Positions 44,422 through 54,828 of a stretch of DNA of 64,000 nt are shown piece after piece (within the stretch, counting starts at the first letter, position 1; every line of letters begins with the position of its first letter). Origin of the DNA: Aquanectria penicillioides (lineage: Eukaryota > Ascomycota > Sordariomycetes > Hypocreales > Nectriaceae); NCBI GenBank assembly GCA_003415625.1, contig PYIU01000004.1, positions 868,001 to 932,000 of the forward strand, given 5' to 3'. The notes beneath the pieces are model-generated. The model was not told the DNA's origin. It searched no databases and saw only the letters and a program-made list of their open reading frames with translations. Made by a program: the position numbers and the translations under genes.

Positions 44422-45081
44422 TCGTATGCGCTGTAACCCACTTTACTCGGTCTGCGGAACATGATGCCGATGATCCATCGCAACATCAGCCAAGTGGCAA
44501 TTCATCACGCCAAGCAGCACTTCATCACGATATATTCTGTATTCTGAAGAGAACCAACTTTCGGCTTTCGCTGAGGGCCGAAAACCCGAGACATTGGTCG
44601 GTTGGGTCTGTCATAAACCTGGTCGACTTTGCCAGCTATCGCCTGATCACTAATCCTTCTACCTGGCCTCGGTTCGCGGCAGGCTTAATCAGCCAGGGAC
44701 CAATAGCAGCGCCGGGTGCATTACATACAGATCCCGACGCTCAGTCAACGCCAAGGGTTGGAAACCACTTGGTCTTCTAGCGATGCGTGTGATGATTCAG
44801 CAGGAAGAGGCTTCAATATGCAAAGCAGCCTCAAGGAACGCCATCGCCGACCCTGCCGTTCTCGGCCATGTAATCACGCCCCAATCCAGAGCCTGCAGAG
44901 AGCCTTTGCGTCATTCCCAGTTATTAGCTACATATAAAGAGCCCACAAGTGGCTCTTCTTGAAATGCCTATCATTGCACACAAGCATACGACTATCATTT
45001 CACCCCCCATCTTACCTCGCCTCGATTTCATCCTGTCGCAACAACCGTTCCACATCAGTTTTCCCACATCAACAATCCAAC
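44422..45081. other. Intergenic region / reductase promoter
   Basis: Upstream of the reductase gene. A TATA-like ATATAAAGAGC lies near 44932 and the start codon follows about 145 bases later. Nothing else recognised. Confidence 0.4.
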
Positions 45082-46201
45082 ATGTCCAGTAAGCGTGTTG
45101 TCCTAGTCACCGGCGCCAATGGCTACATTGCAGGCCCTGTAATTGAGGCCTTTCTCAAGGCTGGCTACGCGGTTCGCGGAACAGTCCGATCCACTTCTTC
45201 AGCAAATGCCCTCGTTGAGGCACTTTCCCAGTATCGAGGGGATATTGAGATTGTAGAGGTTCCTGACATTGTTGCCAAGGGGGCATTCGATGACGCTGTA
45301 AAAGGTAGAACATTCAAATATTGCCCACAATTCGCATCTGACAATCATCCTAGGCGTTCATGCCATCGCTCATCTCGCCTCCCCCGTCAGCTTGAGCTTC
45401 ACAGACCCGGATCCTGTTCTGGAGACTGCGATTGAGGGAACTCGGGGAATCTTGGAGTCGGCTATCAAAGAGCCATCGGTCAAAAGTGTTGTCCTGATGT
45501 CCTCTGTTGCTGCCGTGGCTGGTAGCAAGGAAGGCCCATACCGTTTCACCGAGGCGGATTGGAATATCGGTGCCTTGGATCTTGTCAAGTCCTTGGGTAA
45601 AAAATCACCCGGCCCTCTCATCTACACAGCCAGCAAGGTGGCCGCAGAACGCGCCTTCTGGGACTTCCGAGTTGAGAACAAGCCTGCCTTTACCATGACA
45701 GCCATCAACCCAGTGTGAGGTCGTTCATTGTGAAGTGATGGAAGAAAGGCTAACAAGCTACAGCTTCGTCATGGGTCCCCCAGTCGCACTAGACGACATC
45801 TCCCAGCTCGGGGGCACCACTGGTTTTATCTGGAAGGTTTTCTCGGGACAGGACATCCCCGCCCCCTCGTGCCTTCGCCATCATACGTCGATGTTCGCGA
45901 CATTGCACGAGTTGCCGTCTTCGGCGTCAACCATCCCGACAAGGTCAACGGCGAGCGGTACCTGTTAACAAGAGGAGTCATCCCTCCTCAGGCTGCCGCC
46001 GATGTGCTCCGCGAGGCATACCCAGACCGCCGCGACATTATCAAGAAGGGAACCCCTGGCGAAGGCTATTATCCAGGTTTCGCGTACCCAGAGGAAAAGG
46101 TCATTGATGGGTCCAAAGCAGTTAGGGAGACGGGGCAGGATTACTACACGGTGGAGCAGTCTATTATTGACACGGCCAAGTTTTTGGAAAAGTTTTTGTA
46201 A
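45082..46201 (+). pseudogene. NAD(P)-dependent epimerase/reductase (DFR/Gre2-like), one frameshift
   Basis: Exons 45082-45304, 45354-45714 and 45764 onward (introns 49 bp, GTAGAA...CCTAG, and 49 bp, GTGAGG...CTACAG). The start VVLVTGANGYIAG is the Rossmann dinucleotide motif; then AHLASPVS, VLMSSVAAVAGS and the catalytic YTASK, as in extended short-chain dehydrogenases of the dihydroflavonol-reductase/Gre2 group, which reduce ketones or aldehydes with NADPH. After SGQDIPAP the frame is lost in a run of five C at 45862-45866. The next frame then continues normally with SYVDVRDIARVAVFGV through GEGYYPGFAYPEEK to the stop at 46199-46201. One additional C would restore a complete protein of about 343 residues, so a sequencing error is possible. 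Physiological substrate unknown. Confidence 0.82.
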
Positions 46202-46994
46202 TATCAATCAGTTTAATGACCGGGGGTTGTGGAGGTTAGATGACTTGGTTTATTTTACTTATTTTATTCAGTGTTGTCTTATTTATGTTGGTTTGTTTCA
46301 TGTCGTATTATCTTCTCTTACATTATCCTGCTCTATTAATTCTGATCAGTGTCACTATTGAGGTCGGGCAGGTAAACTCTAGGGTAGTGCCAGCAGACTT
46401 CCCGATGCTTCTCTCTGCCATCTGGCCCCAACGTGGAAAGATATTCTTGTTTTCAAACAAGGCACAACTCTGAGTCAACGGGACTCGGTGCTCTCTCTGC
46501 AAGTGGTACCTGGTTAGACTTCAATTTATGACAAGATACTTTTGCAATGGAATAGGCACAGCCATCAAAGCAGGATGGTGGAATCAAGGGCATTAGTCAG
46601 TTAAGATGCAGAAGGCGTATCCTTAAAGAACTCAAGAGCTGCTATCACAATTTGCAGTATGTGGTCCCTTGTCTTGCGAATACATGTTTGGTAGGACCAA
46701 CCCATCAAGCTTCTAGAGCCTAAAACTCAACGGAATGGATACAATGGAGGTGCTACGTGGAGTTGTTTTCAGATCATCGTCATTATGTGATTGCTCCGTT
46801 CTCAGTTGAGAGGTTGCTTACCTACCTAGGTGTACATCCGTCACTCGGCACCTCAGCAGCCATGATACATTTCCGAATTGATGAAATGCACAGCCGGGCT
46901 TTCACATCAGTTGTTATAACTTGGACAATGGAATGGGCAGGGAAGCTGTGAATTGTATTTTTTTTTTGAAACAAAACAGAACCACCACTACTAT
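46202..46994. other. Intergenic region
   Basis: AT-rich flank of the reductase. Nothing recognised. Confidence 0.4.
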
Positions 46995-47933
46995 CTAAAC
47001 CCGCTCAATCTCAGTAGTTTCGCCACCACGCGCAGTCGTAGTAGTGTCGCCGCCGCCAACGGTGGTAGTACTGTCATCACCTCCCACCTCCTGGAGGAGG
47101 GCCATTTGCCGGGGCGTCCTTTTGGACACAGAGTCAGTGCACTAAATAAGCAGACCGGGGAAGATCGAACAGGAATCATGGGCAACTTACCAGAGGCCCC
47201 CAGCCACCTGCTCATCTTCGTCCTCGTCGTCGCCTGCCGCCGGCACCGTTTCCAATGGTGCCGATTCGGACACCCGCCCCGAAGAAAAAGGTGTAGTTGG
47301 CTATAGTCACGCGGATCTATAGATATGATGTTAGCACACGCGGAGCAAGAAAGATTGCATAACATGGAAGAGAAGAAAGAAAATGCAGTCAAGTAGCATG
47401 CCAATGAGTTATCCGAGCAGAGCCGTCAAGTGATGGTAAACACGTAGAACAAAAGACAAATTGTCAGTGCCTCTCGAAGAACTTGTTTTGAGCCTCGGGG
47501 AGAAGTCGACAACAAAGATCTCACGGCCAGTCGCCCCCTAGAGAGGACGCAAATGCCGGTTAGGGAGAAACCTGGAGTACATTCAGTGTCGGAGAGCATG
47601 AACAGGATAGTCGGTCCCAGTCTCTCCAATCATGAGCATCTGCAATACGGCATTTCTGGAATGGTCAGCGAGGGCGGCTTGTTCATCACACTAATCAACT
47701 TTCAAGGAGGTTCATATCCAAGCTTTCATTACAGCAGACACGCCCCTTCGCCTCTGGACGCGCGAATTGCGTAGTGAGGGAGTGTTGATCTGGGCACTAA
47801 CCGAGTTCAGATTCTCCAAGCACTCACAGAAGAAAGCGCCAAGGCTCTCTTCGTATCGACGTTGCACATAAGGCTATCACATATAATCATTCCAGCCATC
47901 TGCCGGACAGGACTCATCAGTTGTAGCCAGTGC
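46995..47933 (-). pseudogene. Decayed multi-exon gene relic (family unknown)
   Basis: Several protein-like segments lie in order on the minus strand. An upstream one reads ESCPADGWNDYM, then two adjacent stops, then YVQRRYEESLGAFFCECLEN. A middle one reads GATGREIFVVDFSPRLK after a CTAAC...CTCTAG acceptor. The last two exons end in GLWTPRQMALLQEVGG and a Thr/Gly/Glu-rich tail, stop at 46995-46997, with a GTAAGT...AAAAG intron between them. No complete frame can be assembled, and the paired stops are of the kind made by C-to-T change. I do not recognise the family, and some segments may be chance. Confidence 0.3.
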
Positions 47934-48532
47934 TCTCCGAACCGACTTCAGTCAAGTTTTATGATCGCCTACCTCAGGCTGGATACTGTAGGGATAGATT
48001 TAGACACCTTCCCACCCGACCATGGCGCCCATGCCGGTGTTTGTTTGGCATACGACTATTATGAAAGAGTTCCAAGCACAACAATGCCCAAAGTTACGAT
48101 GAAGGTGGAACAAGGGCGACGATGGTGGACAGTCAAAAATATCTGTCTCACAGTGCGACTTCATGTGTCGACAAGTGAGCAGGCGAAAATGAGATTGGTG
48201 ACAACACAAGTTAAATCTATGATGAGAATTTATTAATAAATCATGCACTAGCTGATATTACTTGCGTTTAATTTATTTCCTTATTTATTTATTTCTCTAT
48301 TTGTAGTTCGTACTTTCTTCCTCCGTGCTCGTCAAACCTGAAACATCTCTCGGACACTGTTCTATCGGCGATTGTTTTCGACGGGGCAGTGGAGAACGCC
48401 CCATAAAAGTGAGCAATGGGTCACTGGGAGCACATCATTTCCCTCCCCTTCAAGCTGTCAGCTATTAATACCCTGAAGGTTCGCCAAAGTCTAATACAAT
48501 CTCTCAACTACATCTCGTCCCGCCTTATCAAA
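47934..48532. other. Intergenic region / promoter of the thioredoxin-like gene
   Basis: Contains a T/A-rich stretch (ATTTATTTATTT near 48283-48300). An ATG at 48416, in frame with the next gene, is probably in its 5' UTR. Confidence 0.4.
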
Positions 48533-48918
48533 ATGCCTCTCCTCGACGCCGATACCCCGCCCTCAGACGCCGCGACTCACTACGTCGTGTACTTCGCGTC
48601 CGGAGAACCCTCGTGGTGTCCCGACTGCCGTGACGCTATTCCTGCCCTCAAGAGTGTCTTCGGATCAGACTCGGCCCCGACGGCTTACATTGTCCGCGTG
48701 GGTTCATTCCAGGAGTGGCGCGGCAGACAGATCAACAAGTACCGAAAGGCACCCTACAACATTCAGGGCGTCCCGACGGTTGTGAGAGTGGAAAATGTAT
48801 GTTGCCAAAGGCTTTCGGAGTTCTGTCCGCTAACCAAGCCGACCAGGGTCAGGAAGTTGCCCGTTTGGGCGATGTCGAGAGCCAACAGGAGTCTGCTCTG
48901 CGAAAGTTGATTGCTTGA
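48533..48918 (+). CDS. Small thioredoxin-like protein (TXNDC17/DUF953-type), 109 aa
   Basis: Exons 48533-48796 and 48853-48918 flank a 56-bp intron (GTATGT donor, GCTAACC branch, GGTCAG acceptor); splicing joins VVRVEN|EVARLGDVES and ends ALRKLIA. The ATG at 48533 (MPLLDADTPPSD) fits the family start better than the upstream in-frame ATG at 48416, whose extra residues are unlike the family. The motif SWCPDCRDAIPAL holds the active-site CPDC, and GVPTVV is the cis-proline turn. Proteins of this type are cytosolic 14-kDa disulphide reductases that use thioredoxin reductase. Partner unknown. Confidence 0.82.
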
Positions 48919-49337
48919 GCACGCAAGGATTGAAATGCGACATGAATGGGCCCAGGGTGCACCGGCATGGTTTTTCAGTAGTCTTGTAGTCTCTGGTTGA
49001 ATAGTCAAATCTTCATTCGCCAGGAATCCCTTGGTGTCAACACGGTGCCTGTCCGTCCCACGCCATGAAATTGTACTGTCGTGCAATGCCAAGGTTGAAC
49101 GCCACCCATTTCAGGCCCTGTAGTAATTGCCTTTTCCAGACAACCTTGAGTATTTGATCCCGAGCAACATTGCGACCTGGCAAAATTTTTCCACTTTGCT
49201 TGCCTCAACCAGCAGTGGCATCTAAGCCATACGAAGATGGAAGACCAGAGTTGTAGTTTTCAATCCTCGTTGGAGGGACAGTATGTGCCACATACCTCCA
49301 CTACTTGGTCGCAAGTCTCTGTGATGAGTAATCCTGG
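48919..49337. other. Intergenic region up to the MITE
   Basis: 3' flank of the thioredoxin-like gene. Nothing recognised. Confidence 0.4.
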
Positions 49338-49346
49338 TGTCCTTCC

Positions 49347-49404
49347 GGGCGAGCGTTACAGACACCGGATCCGGTGCCGTTAAGATCTTCTTAGTCATAA
49401 CCTC
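49347..49404 (+). repeat. Left TIR of the MITE
   Basis: A 29-base outer block ending in the palindrome CACCGGATCCGGTG, plus a 29-base inner block beginning CCGTTAAGATC. Both blocks are identical to the right end in inverted orientation. Confidence 0.9.
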
Positions 49405-49621
49405 AATGTATGCACAAAAGGGATATCTCTTTTTCTACATCATAACAACATCAATTCACACTATCTTTAGACAATAATAATGTATTAAATGCAGCTATTC
49501 TATATATATAATTTTAGAACAGTGCCTTAGACTCCATATAGTATTATATAAGCTTTCCTTACAATAATAGAAAAGCGGCAATTTATGCGCCTTAATTCAT
49601 TAAGCTAAAGCTATTTCTTAA

Positions 49622-49932
49622 TGTTACGTGCGCGGATCACGTGATGGATAGTACTCTTAAATAGTTGGCCTCTATGTCTCTCAAGTAGAGGTCAACAATC
49701 TACAAGTACATTCATACCTTAGGACCTGTCATCACAGTAGTCTTAAGACGTGAGTCAAGTAGAGTTCAACACGCGATCAATCATTACCTACAGCTAAGCT
49801 GTCGATTCCGACGTGACTGCAGAGCCTGTACACGCGCCTTCCAGTACAACCGCAAGACGAGTAGTACAACGGTTCTATCGTTGAGACTGTCACTTCCAAC
49901 ACCACTCATGACGGAACAAACGAACCGTAACA
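49622..49932. mobile_element. Solo LTR (311 bp) of an LTR retrotransposon, nested in the MITE
   Basis: Begins TGTTACG and ends CGTAACA, a 7-base terminal inverted repeat of the TG...CA type. It is flanked by the exact 5-bp duplication CTTAA at 49617-49621 and 49933-49937. A TATA-like CTTAAATAG lies about 30 bases in. No internal retrotransposon sequence adjoins it, so LTR-LTR recombination has left a solo LTR. Gypsy or Copia origin cannot be told from the LTR alone. Confidence 0.88.
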
Positions 49933-50229
49933 CTTAATAGGGATCTTAGGACGCTTTTCAGCACAGTTACAGTTAAATTCAACATCAATTCTATAATTTG
50001 TGCTCTTTTTAGACCTCCCTATTATAAAGGCATAACCTTATAATGCTGCCCAAATGTTGATTGCTGTGTGTAGTTCCTCTCGTAAGCTGTATTAAGCTTC
50101 CGAAGGAAGAACATCGTCAGGGAAGCGAGTGGGAGGCTATGCTGGATTTATTGCATTCACTATGGCAAAAGAGAGCCGTTACGGATTAAATTGATAGCAT
50201 TGATCGTCAATTGGGACGAAAATGCCTCA

Positions 50230-50325
50230 TGAGGTTATGACTAAGAAGATCTTAACGGCACCGGATCCGGTGTGGAAAGTCACATGATCTTATCCGCACC
50301 GGATCCGGTGTCTGTAACGCTCGCC
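50230..50325 (-). repeat. Right TIR of the MITE with a 38-bp extra unit
   Basis: Outer block 50297-50325, inner block 50230-50258. Between them are 38 bases (50259-50296) that begin with a further copy of the palindrome CACCGGATCCGGTG. The left end probably lost this unit by recombination between the two palindrome copies, or the right gained it. Confidence 0.88.
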
Positions 50326-50427
50326 GTCCTTCTGTTTTAGGTTAGTCATCTAAGTCGTCCCCACTCACATTAGGTTCACAATACACAATAATCACGCACC
50401 TCTCCATCAAAACAGCATCAAATCATC

Positions 50428-50515
50428 GCCCAGATAGTCCAGTGGTTAAGACTCTTCGTTGTGGATTCATAAACGCTATTCCGAAGCAACCCAAGTTCGA
50501 TTCTTGGTCTGGGCA
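50428..50515 (+). tRNA. tRNA-His: tRNA-His (GTG), intron-bearing, copy 1
   Basis: Acceptor GCCCAGA/TCTGGGC, anticodon stem CTTCG/CGAAG, loop TTGTGG...C with anticodon GTG, T-arm CCAAG-TTCGATT-CTTGG, discriminator A. A 16-nt intron (50465-50480) follows base 37, the standard position. A T-rich tract follows the gene. Confidence 0.92.
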
Positions 50516-51773
50516 GTTCTCTTTTTGGATTTTTTTTTCATCTTTTCATGTGTTTCGTTTTGTTTTGATATCCCTTGTGATGATTTTTGTCCATGTGTGA
50601 GACGTTGCGTGGTGTTGAGACCAGGTCGCGTGGGTGTGGGAGGTACGTACCACGGATGTTCCCGCACCCGGAGCCGCTTTTGTCATCGCCGAAGGAGGCA
50701 CTTGAGGAAGGGACATGCCAACACAAATCGTCTAGTTCCTTTTTTTTTTTTTTTTGCGACTTGTTGAGAATGAACCCACAAAATACTTCGCATCTATGAG
50801 AGACGTCCTACGATTTGAAATAAGGCAGATGCATTAAGTGTAGGGATGTTGCGTGTACGAAGGTGGCGGGCAGAGTCTGGGGTCTCCTCCGCTCAACTGG
50901 CTTGGAAGATCTCGAGGGCCCTTTTGGCTGAAGACCACGCAGTTCTGTAGACTTCGTAGAGTTCTGCGAAGTCGTCTTCCTGTTCCCAAACCTTTCCACT
51001 GGTGATTCAAAGTTGAATCCTACTTTGTGAAAACACTGAGTGGCTATCAATTTGCGTCAGGTGGCACGGGCGGTACCTGCACACAACGCGACGACACACT
51101 TTGCAGGGTCACAACCGGCAAGATAAGGAAAGCTCGCAAATTCTCACATTTGCTATCGAACATTCTTGCGGCAGCGGCCCTCGGGGCTTGTCATGCCAAA
51201 CAATGCTATTGAGATGTGCAGCATGTTTGTCTCTTGAAACGTTTGCGTACAGCATTTATTTTGATTTCACCATCCATGTCATTGATGTTTATTCTACGAA
51301 TCAATGAGGGCATAGCGAGATACTAGGGCAAACTATATGAATAAGAGTATGATAGGTTGTATTGCAAGTGTTAGGCTCAGCACCACAATTCGATTCTTGG
51401 TGCTGATCTCAACACTGCATACAACGACATGAATTCGACTGTATTTGCAAGTATCTCACCATTCAGCAGACGCCCAACCCGAGTTTGGTTGGAATGAGAT
51501 CAGCAACCAAAATGATTTCTGGTGATTCCCCAGAGCTCATCTAGTTCAACCTAAGTAAAAAGTGGCCATGAATTGTGTAAGTCTCTATCCTCCTTCCGGT
51601 TCAGGGAAGATCGAATTTGACCCGAACGGCATTGCCAGCTGATGAACTAAAGCTAATTAATCGTACAAAAACCAACCCCCTCCCCGCTTTTTTATAGCGA
51701 GATCCTAATCATTGGATCTCTGCAACGGGTGTGTGATCTTCACCCTCAAGGTCAACATCATATGGCGGTGTAT
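50516..51773. other. Intergenic region; 3' flank related to tRNA-His copy 3
   Basis: The first 150 bases share blocks (GATATCCCT, GTGTGGG and GTACGTACC followed by GGATG) with the flank of the third tRNA-His. A T16 run lies near 50739-50754. No gene supported. Confidence 0.45.
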
Positions 51774-53967
51774 CTATAGTCCGGAATTGATACAGTCGTT
51801 TCTGGTGAGGTTCGCCGGGATACCGAGCTCCTCGAGGCGGCGACCTTGGAGAAGTTCCTCTGAAACTCTATCTCCTCGATACCATGTACATGGCCGGTCA
51901 AGTCGCCTGCAGTTTTGGCAAGATTGGTCGTCTGGATTGCATCGGCATTGCGTGTACTAGGACATGTAAGAGAGACTTCACAAATTCACATGCGGAGAAA
52001 TAACACCAAAACTTACAGTTCGTAGAGATATGCAAATGTCGCAGGATGTCCGACAAGAACTCTTCCCAAACCAATTTCTTGCAGGTCGGGGACCAATGAT
52101 TACATCAAGGAATTGTTGGAAGCATCTGATCCAGTCTGGCTTTGTTCCCGGCCATCGTATGATCATGTGGCCAGGGAATATGTTTGGTCCGAACGATTTC
52201 GGAGACGAGCTTTTGCTAGTCGTGTTCATACCGAAGAAACTGAACTGGTGTTAGGGGGCATTAGGGATCCGATCCAAGGCAGTTGGTGTATGTTATCTCC
52301 GTAACGTCTGAGAACATAATGAGACCCTGGTGGTAAATTTGCAATATTTCGGTTCCGCTGATGGTGCTCCAAAGCTTCGTTCCTTCAAGATTGCACTGCT
52401 TCCATGCGACTCCATCACCATCTGGCCATTGGATTTTGACTGCTATTGCCTTGAGTTTCTCTAGTTCTGGATTTCTACCAATAGCTGGTAGGCGAACAAA
52501 TCGAAAGAGGTGTGTGAGGAATTGCTGTCCTACTCTCCTTAGCTCAACGACGACATGAATTGGTTGATGAAGCTGCAGCAGCAATTCCATTTGGGATCTG
52601 TATATCCCAACGTAGACTCCAATGAACACTAAATTCTTGGCCGTGGCGCAGAATTCGTCGTCGGGTTCTGTGGGCGAACATTTCTTCGATCTCTCCATAC
52701 CAAGACAGCCATTTCTGACTCGAAGTGACATTTCTGGTAATAGGGGTATTCCAGTTAAGGCCGAGAGTCGGGTGTGTCATCCAACCTGTCTATTGGCGGT
52801 CGCCGCACATAATGCGGTCGAACGCACAGGCAGCATCAAAGTCAAGTCCGTATGAATCGAGGAGATTGGTGTCAGAGGGTGTGAATAGAATAGGACACCA
52901 GGACTGAAGCAGACAAACCATAGAAAATTCTGCAATATCAAGATAATTCGGCAAGGGCGAAGAGCCAATCTGTAGCAGAATTGGAATCATTCTGAAATCC
53001 GAAGGTCCGATTTCCGAACTGTCGATATAGTCTAACATAGAGTCCAGATCCCTTAGGGTAGCTGTCATCGACTCTGCGGAGAGTGCTCAAAGTCATTGGG
53101 TCAAAGGATCCAGTGCTGACAATTGTGCGGGCCTGAGGAGGATTCCTTCAGCAACGTGTTCAGCAACGTGTGAGCGAAAGCAATGTAAAGCCTTTCACGG
53201 TCGGGAAAAGAACTAACCGTTGAAGACAGTGTCTGCATAGCAGGCTGGATCCTGTGGAAAGACAATTTGGATGCTTTGAGCAGAGAGTCCCGGTATTCCA
53301 TCGATGATTGCCATTCGATTGGCTTTAATACTTAGCCCAAAACATCGAAGTGTTTCTTGCAATACGTTTTCACAGGCCGGAGGGACCGCTGTCAGTAGAG
53401 TCGGTTGCTGTATCGGAAGCTCGATAGGTAGAGGTCGGACGCGCAATTCTCCTCTTCTCGAGTGAGAGATCGGAACCCACCCTTGTTTGTTAGTGATAAT
53501 TGTATTGCCAAGGAAATTTCCGATCCACAAACCTTAGAGTTGTTGGTATTTGTAAAGGTGAATGTATGCATAGCCAAGGGAAGTATGATATGCCCACACC
53601 AATTCACCTCTCTGAATGCCCAAAGTGGGATTCATTCCTCGGGGAATCTGCTTGCCATGTGGGCCTCCAATCTGCCAAGGCAGTACAAACCCACCCGAAA
53701 CGCTGGTTTTCAGCCACGGCAAGATCTAAGACAAGTGGTGAGCTAGTGTTGGGTTGTTGGCTAGAGATTGAAAACATTTACCTCGGGCAGTGACCGCGCC
53801 TGCAAATATGTCCGAGTAGCAGGAAGAATGCACTTTAAGATGAAGGTTGAAAAGACGACTCAAGGGTGTGTGTGGATGTAGAAACTGAGAAGGATCGAGT
53901 GGATGAAAGTATTGCCTTTATTGTACTTAGGTAGCAAGAGTGATTCACTCTCAATTGTAGCACTCAT
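51774..53967 (-). pseudogene. Multi-exon gene with two nonsense codons; C-terminal Zn2Cys6-like cysteine motif
   Basis: Seven exons in consistent phase: 53967-53782, 53725-53608, 53532-53218, 53073-52786, 52733-52306, 52244-52017 and 51956-51774, all with GT/AG introns (52-144 bp), for about 581 codons. Two in-frame stops remain: TGA at 53860-53862 and TAG at 52790-52792. Each is one C-to-T step from a sense codon (CGA, CAG). The middle is a globular-looking sequence that I do not recognise (for example QLHQPIHVVVELRRVGQQFL). The last two exons place CDIC, QCRC, SCQNC and RPCTWY in a spacing close to a Zn2Cys6 cluster, but at the C-terminus, where that domain is unusual. The alternative is that the cysteine part belongs to a separate truncated gene. 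Probably inactive. Confidence 0.55.
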
Positions 53968-54740
53968 TCGTTGATGAAGCTTCTCGTAGTCAATTAATGT
54001 GTTCTTATTGTGTATAACACCTACGTGAATAGGTAGGTGCAAACAGTTTAGCGACAATGATATGAATCACGGTCCCACTGCCTTGTCACTGATTCGGCGT
54101 TTTTTATAGTCGGAATTGTTCAACCTGCACAGTTGTTATTTTTACAACTACAATGAGGTTTTAACTTGGACCGAGTCAACGGATGTTCACAAGACGTTGA
54201 AGCATAAGAATACACTCCGCGAATGGGGGTCAAATTAAGACGATAAATTAATATACATGATCCAAGCATGAACCTCGTGATATATGATTTGCGCGCAACG
54301 CGTTGTTCTCCGAAGTAATTCTGTTGTAAGCCAACGAGACAAATTTTGAGGCCCATTATCAGTAATAGGAATATGCGTCAGAGCTCTGTGAAGAGCGAAA
54401 GCGAAAGCGCCTGTCAAGGGAATTCAAGAAGACGATCGAAATCCTCGGGTCCAAAATTCGAGCAAACATATGCATCCTCTATGTTCTATTTGTTTGTACC
54501 CTAGGAATTAAAGTCCTCAATCACGCATTCAATGAATGTGATACTCATCACCACGCACAGTATCTGGAGCGCTTTTATGGCTAACCGACACTCAGCAATC
54601 CACAACCAAATATCAAAGAAGTCGATTTCACCCCAAAGTAGGCACAATATGTGCCTCCCTTGAAGAAAAAAGTTAATTGTCGTGGAGTTCATATTACGAA
54701 ATAACACCACGAAGCATCATCCAAATCAAGACAACCTATC
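53968..54740. other. Intergenic region
   Basis: AT-rich. Nothing recognised before tRNA-His copy 2. Confidence 0.4.
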
Positions 54741-54828
54741 GCCCAGATAGTCCAGTGGTTAAGACTCTTCGTTGTGGACTCCTAAACGCTATTCCGAAGC
54801 AACCCAAGTTCGATTCTTGGTCTGGGCA
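54741..54828 (+). tRNA. tRNA-His: tRNA-His (GTG), intron-bearing, copy 2
   Basis: The mature part is identical to copy 1; the 16-nt intron differs at two bases. The 3' flank starts AGTTTTTTTTGGTTCTTTTGTTG, closely matching copy 3. Confidence 0.92.

Larger units (their letters stand above)
49347..50325. mobile_element. Non-autonomous DNA transposon (MULE-like MITE), 979 bp, with nested LTR
   Basis: The two ends are inverted copies starting GGCGAGCGTTACAGACACCG. The left TIR (49347-49404) is 58 bases; the right (50230-50325) is the same 58 bases with 38 extra bases in the middle. The flanks are GTCCTTCCG (49338-49346) and GTCCTTCTG (50326-50334), a 9-bp target duplication with one difference, typical of Mutator-like elements. 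The interior is AT-rich and has no intact frame; only a short protein-like stretch near the right end (EEHRQGSEWEAMLDLLHSLW, about 50100-50190) hints at a former ORF. A solo LTR sits inside, so the element was about 660 bp before that insertion. Confidence 0.88.

Noticed and set aside
49500..49620. Possible origin or centromere-like AT tract
   Set aside because: It is the interior of the MITE; AT-richness alone is no evidence.
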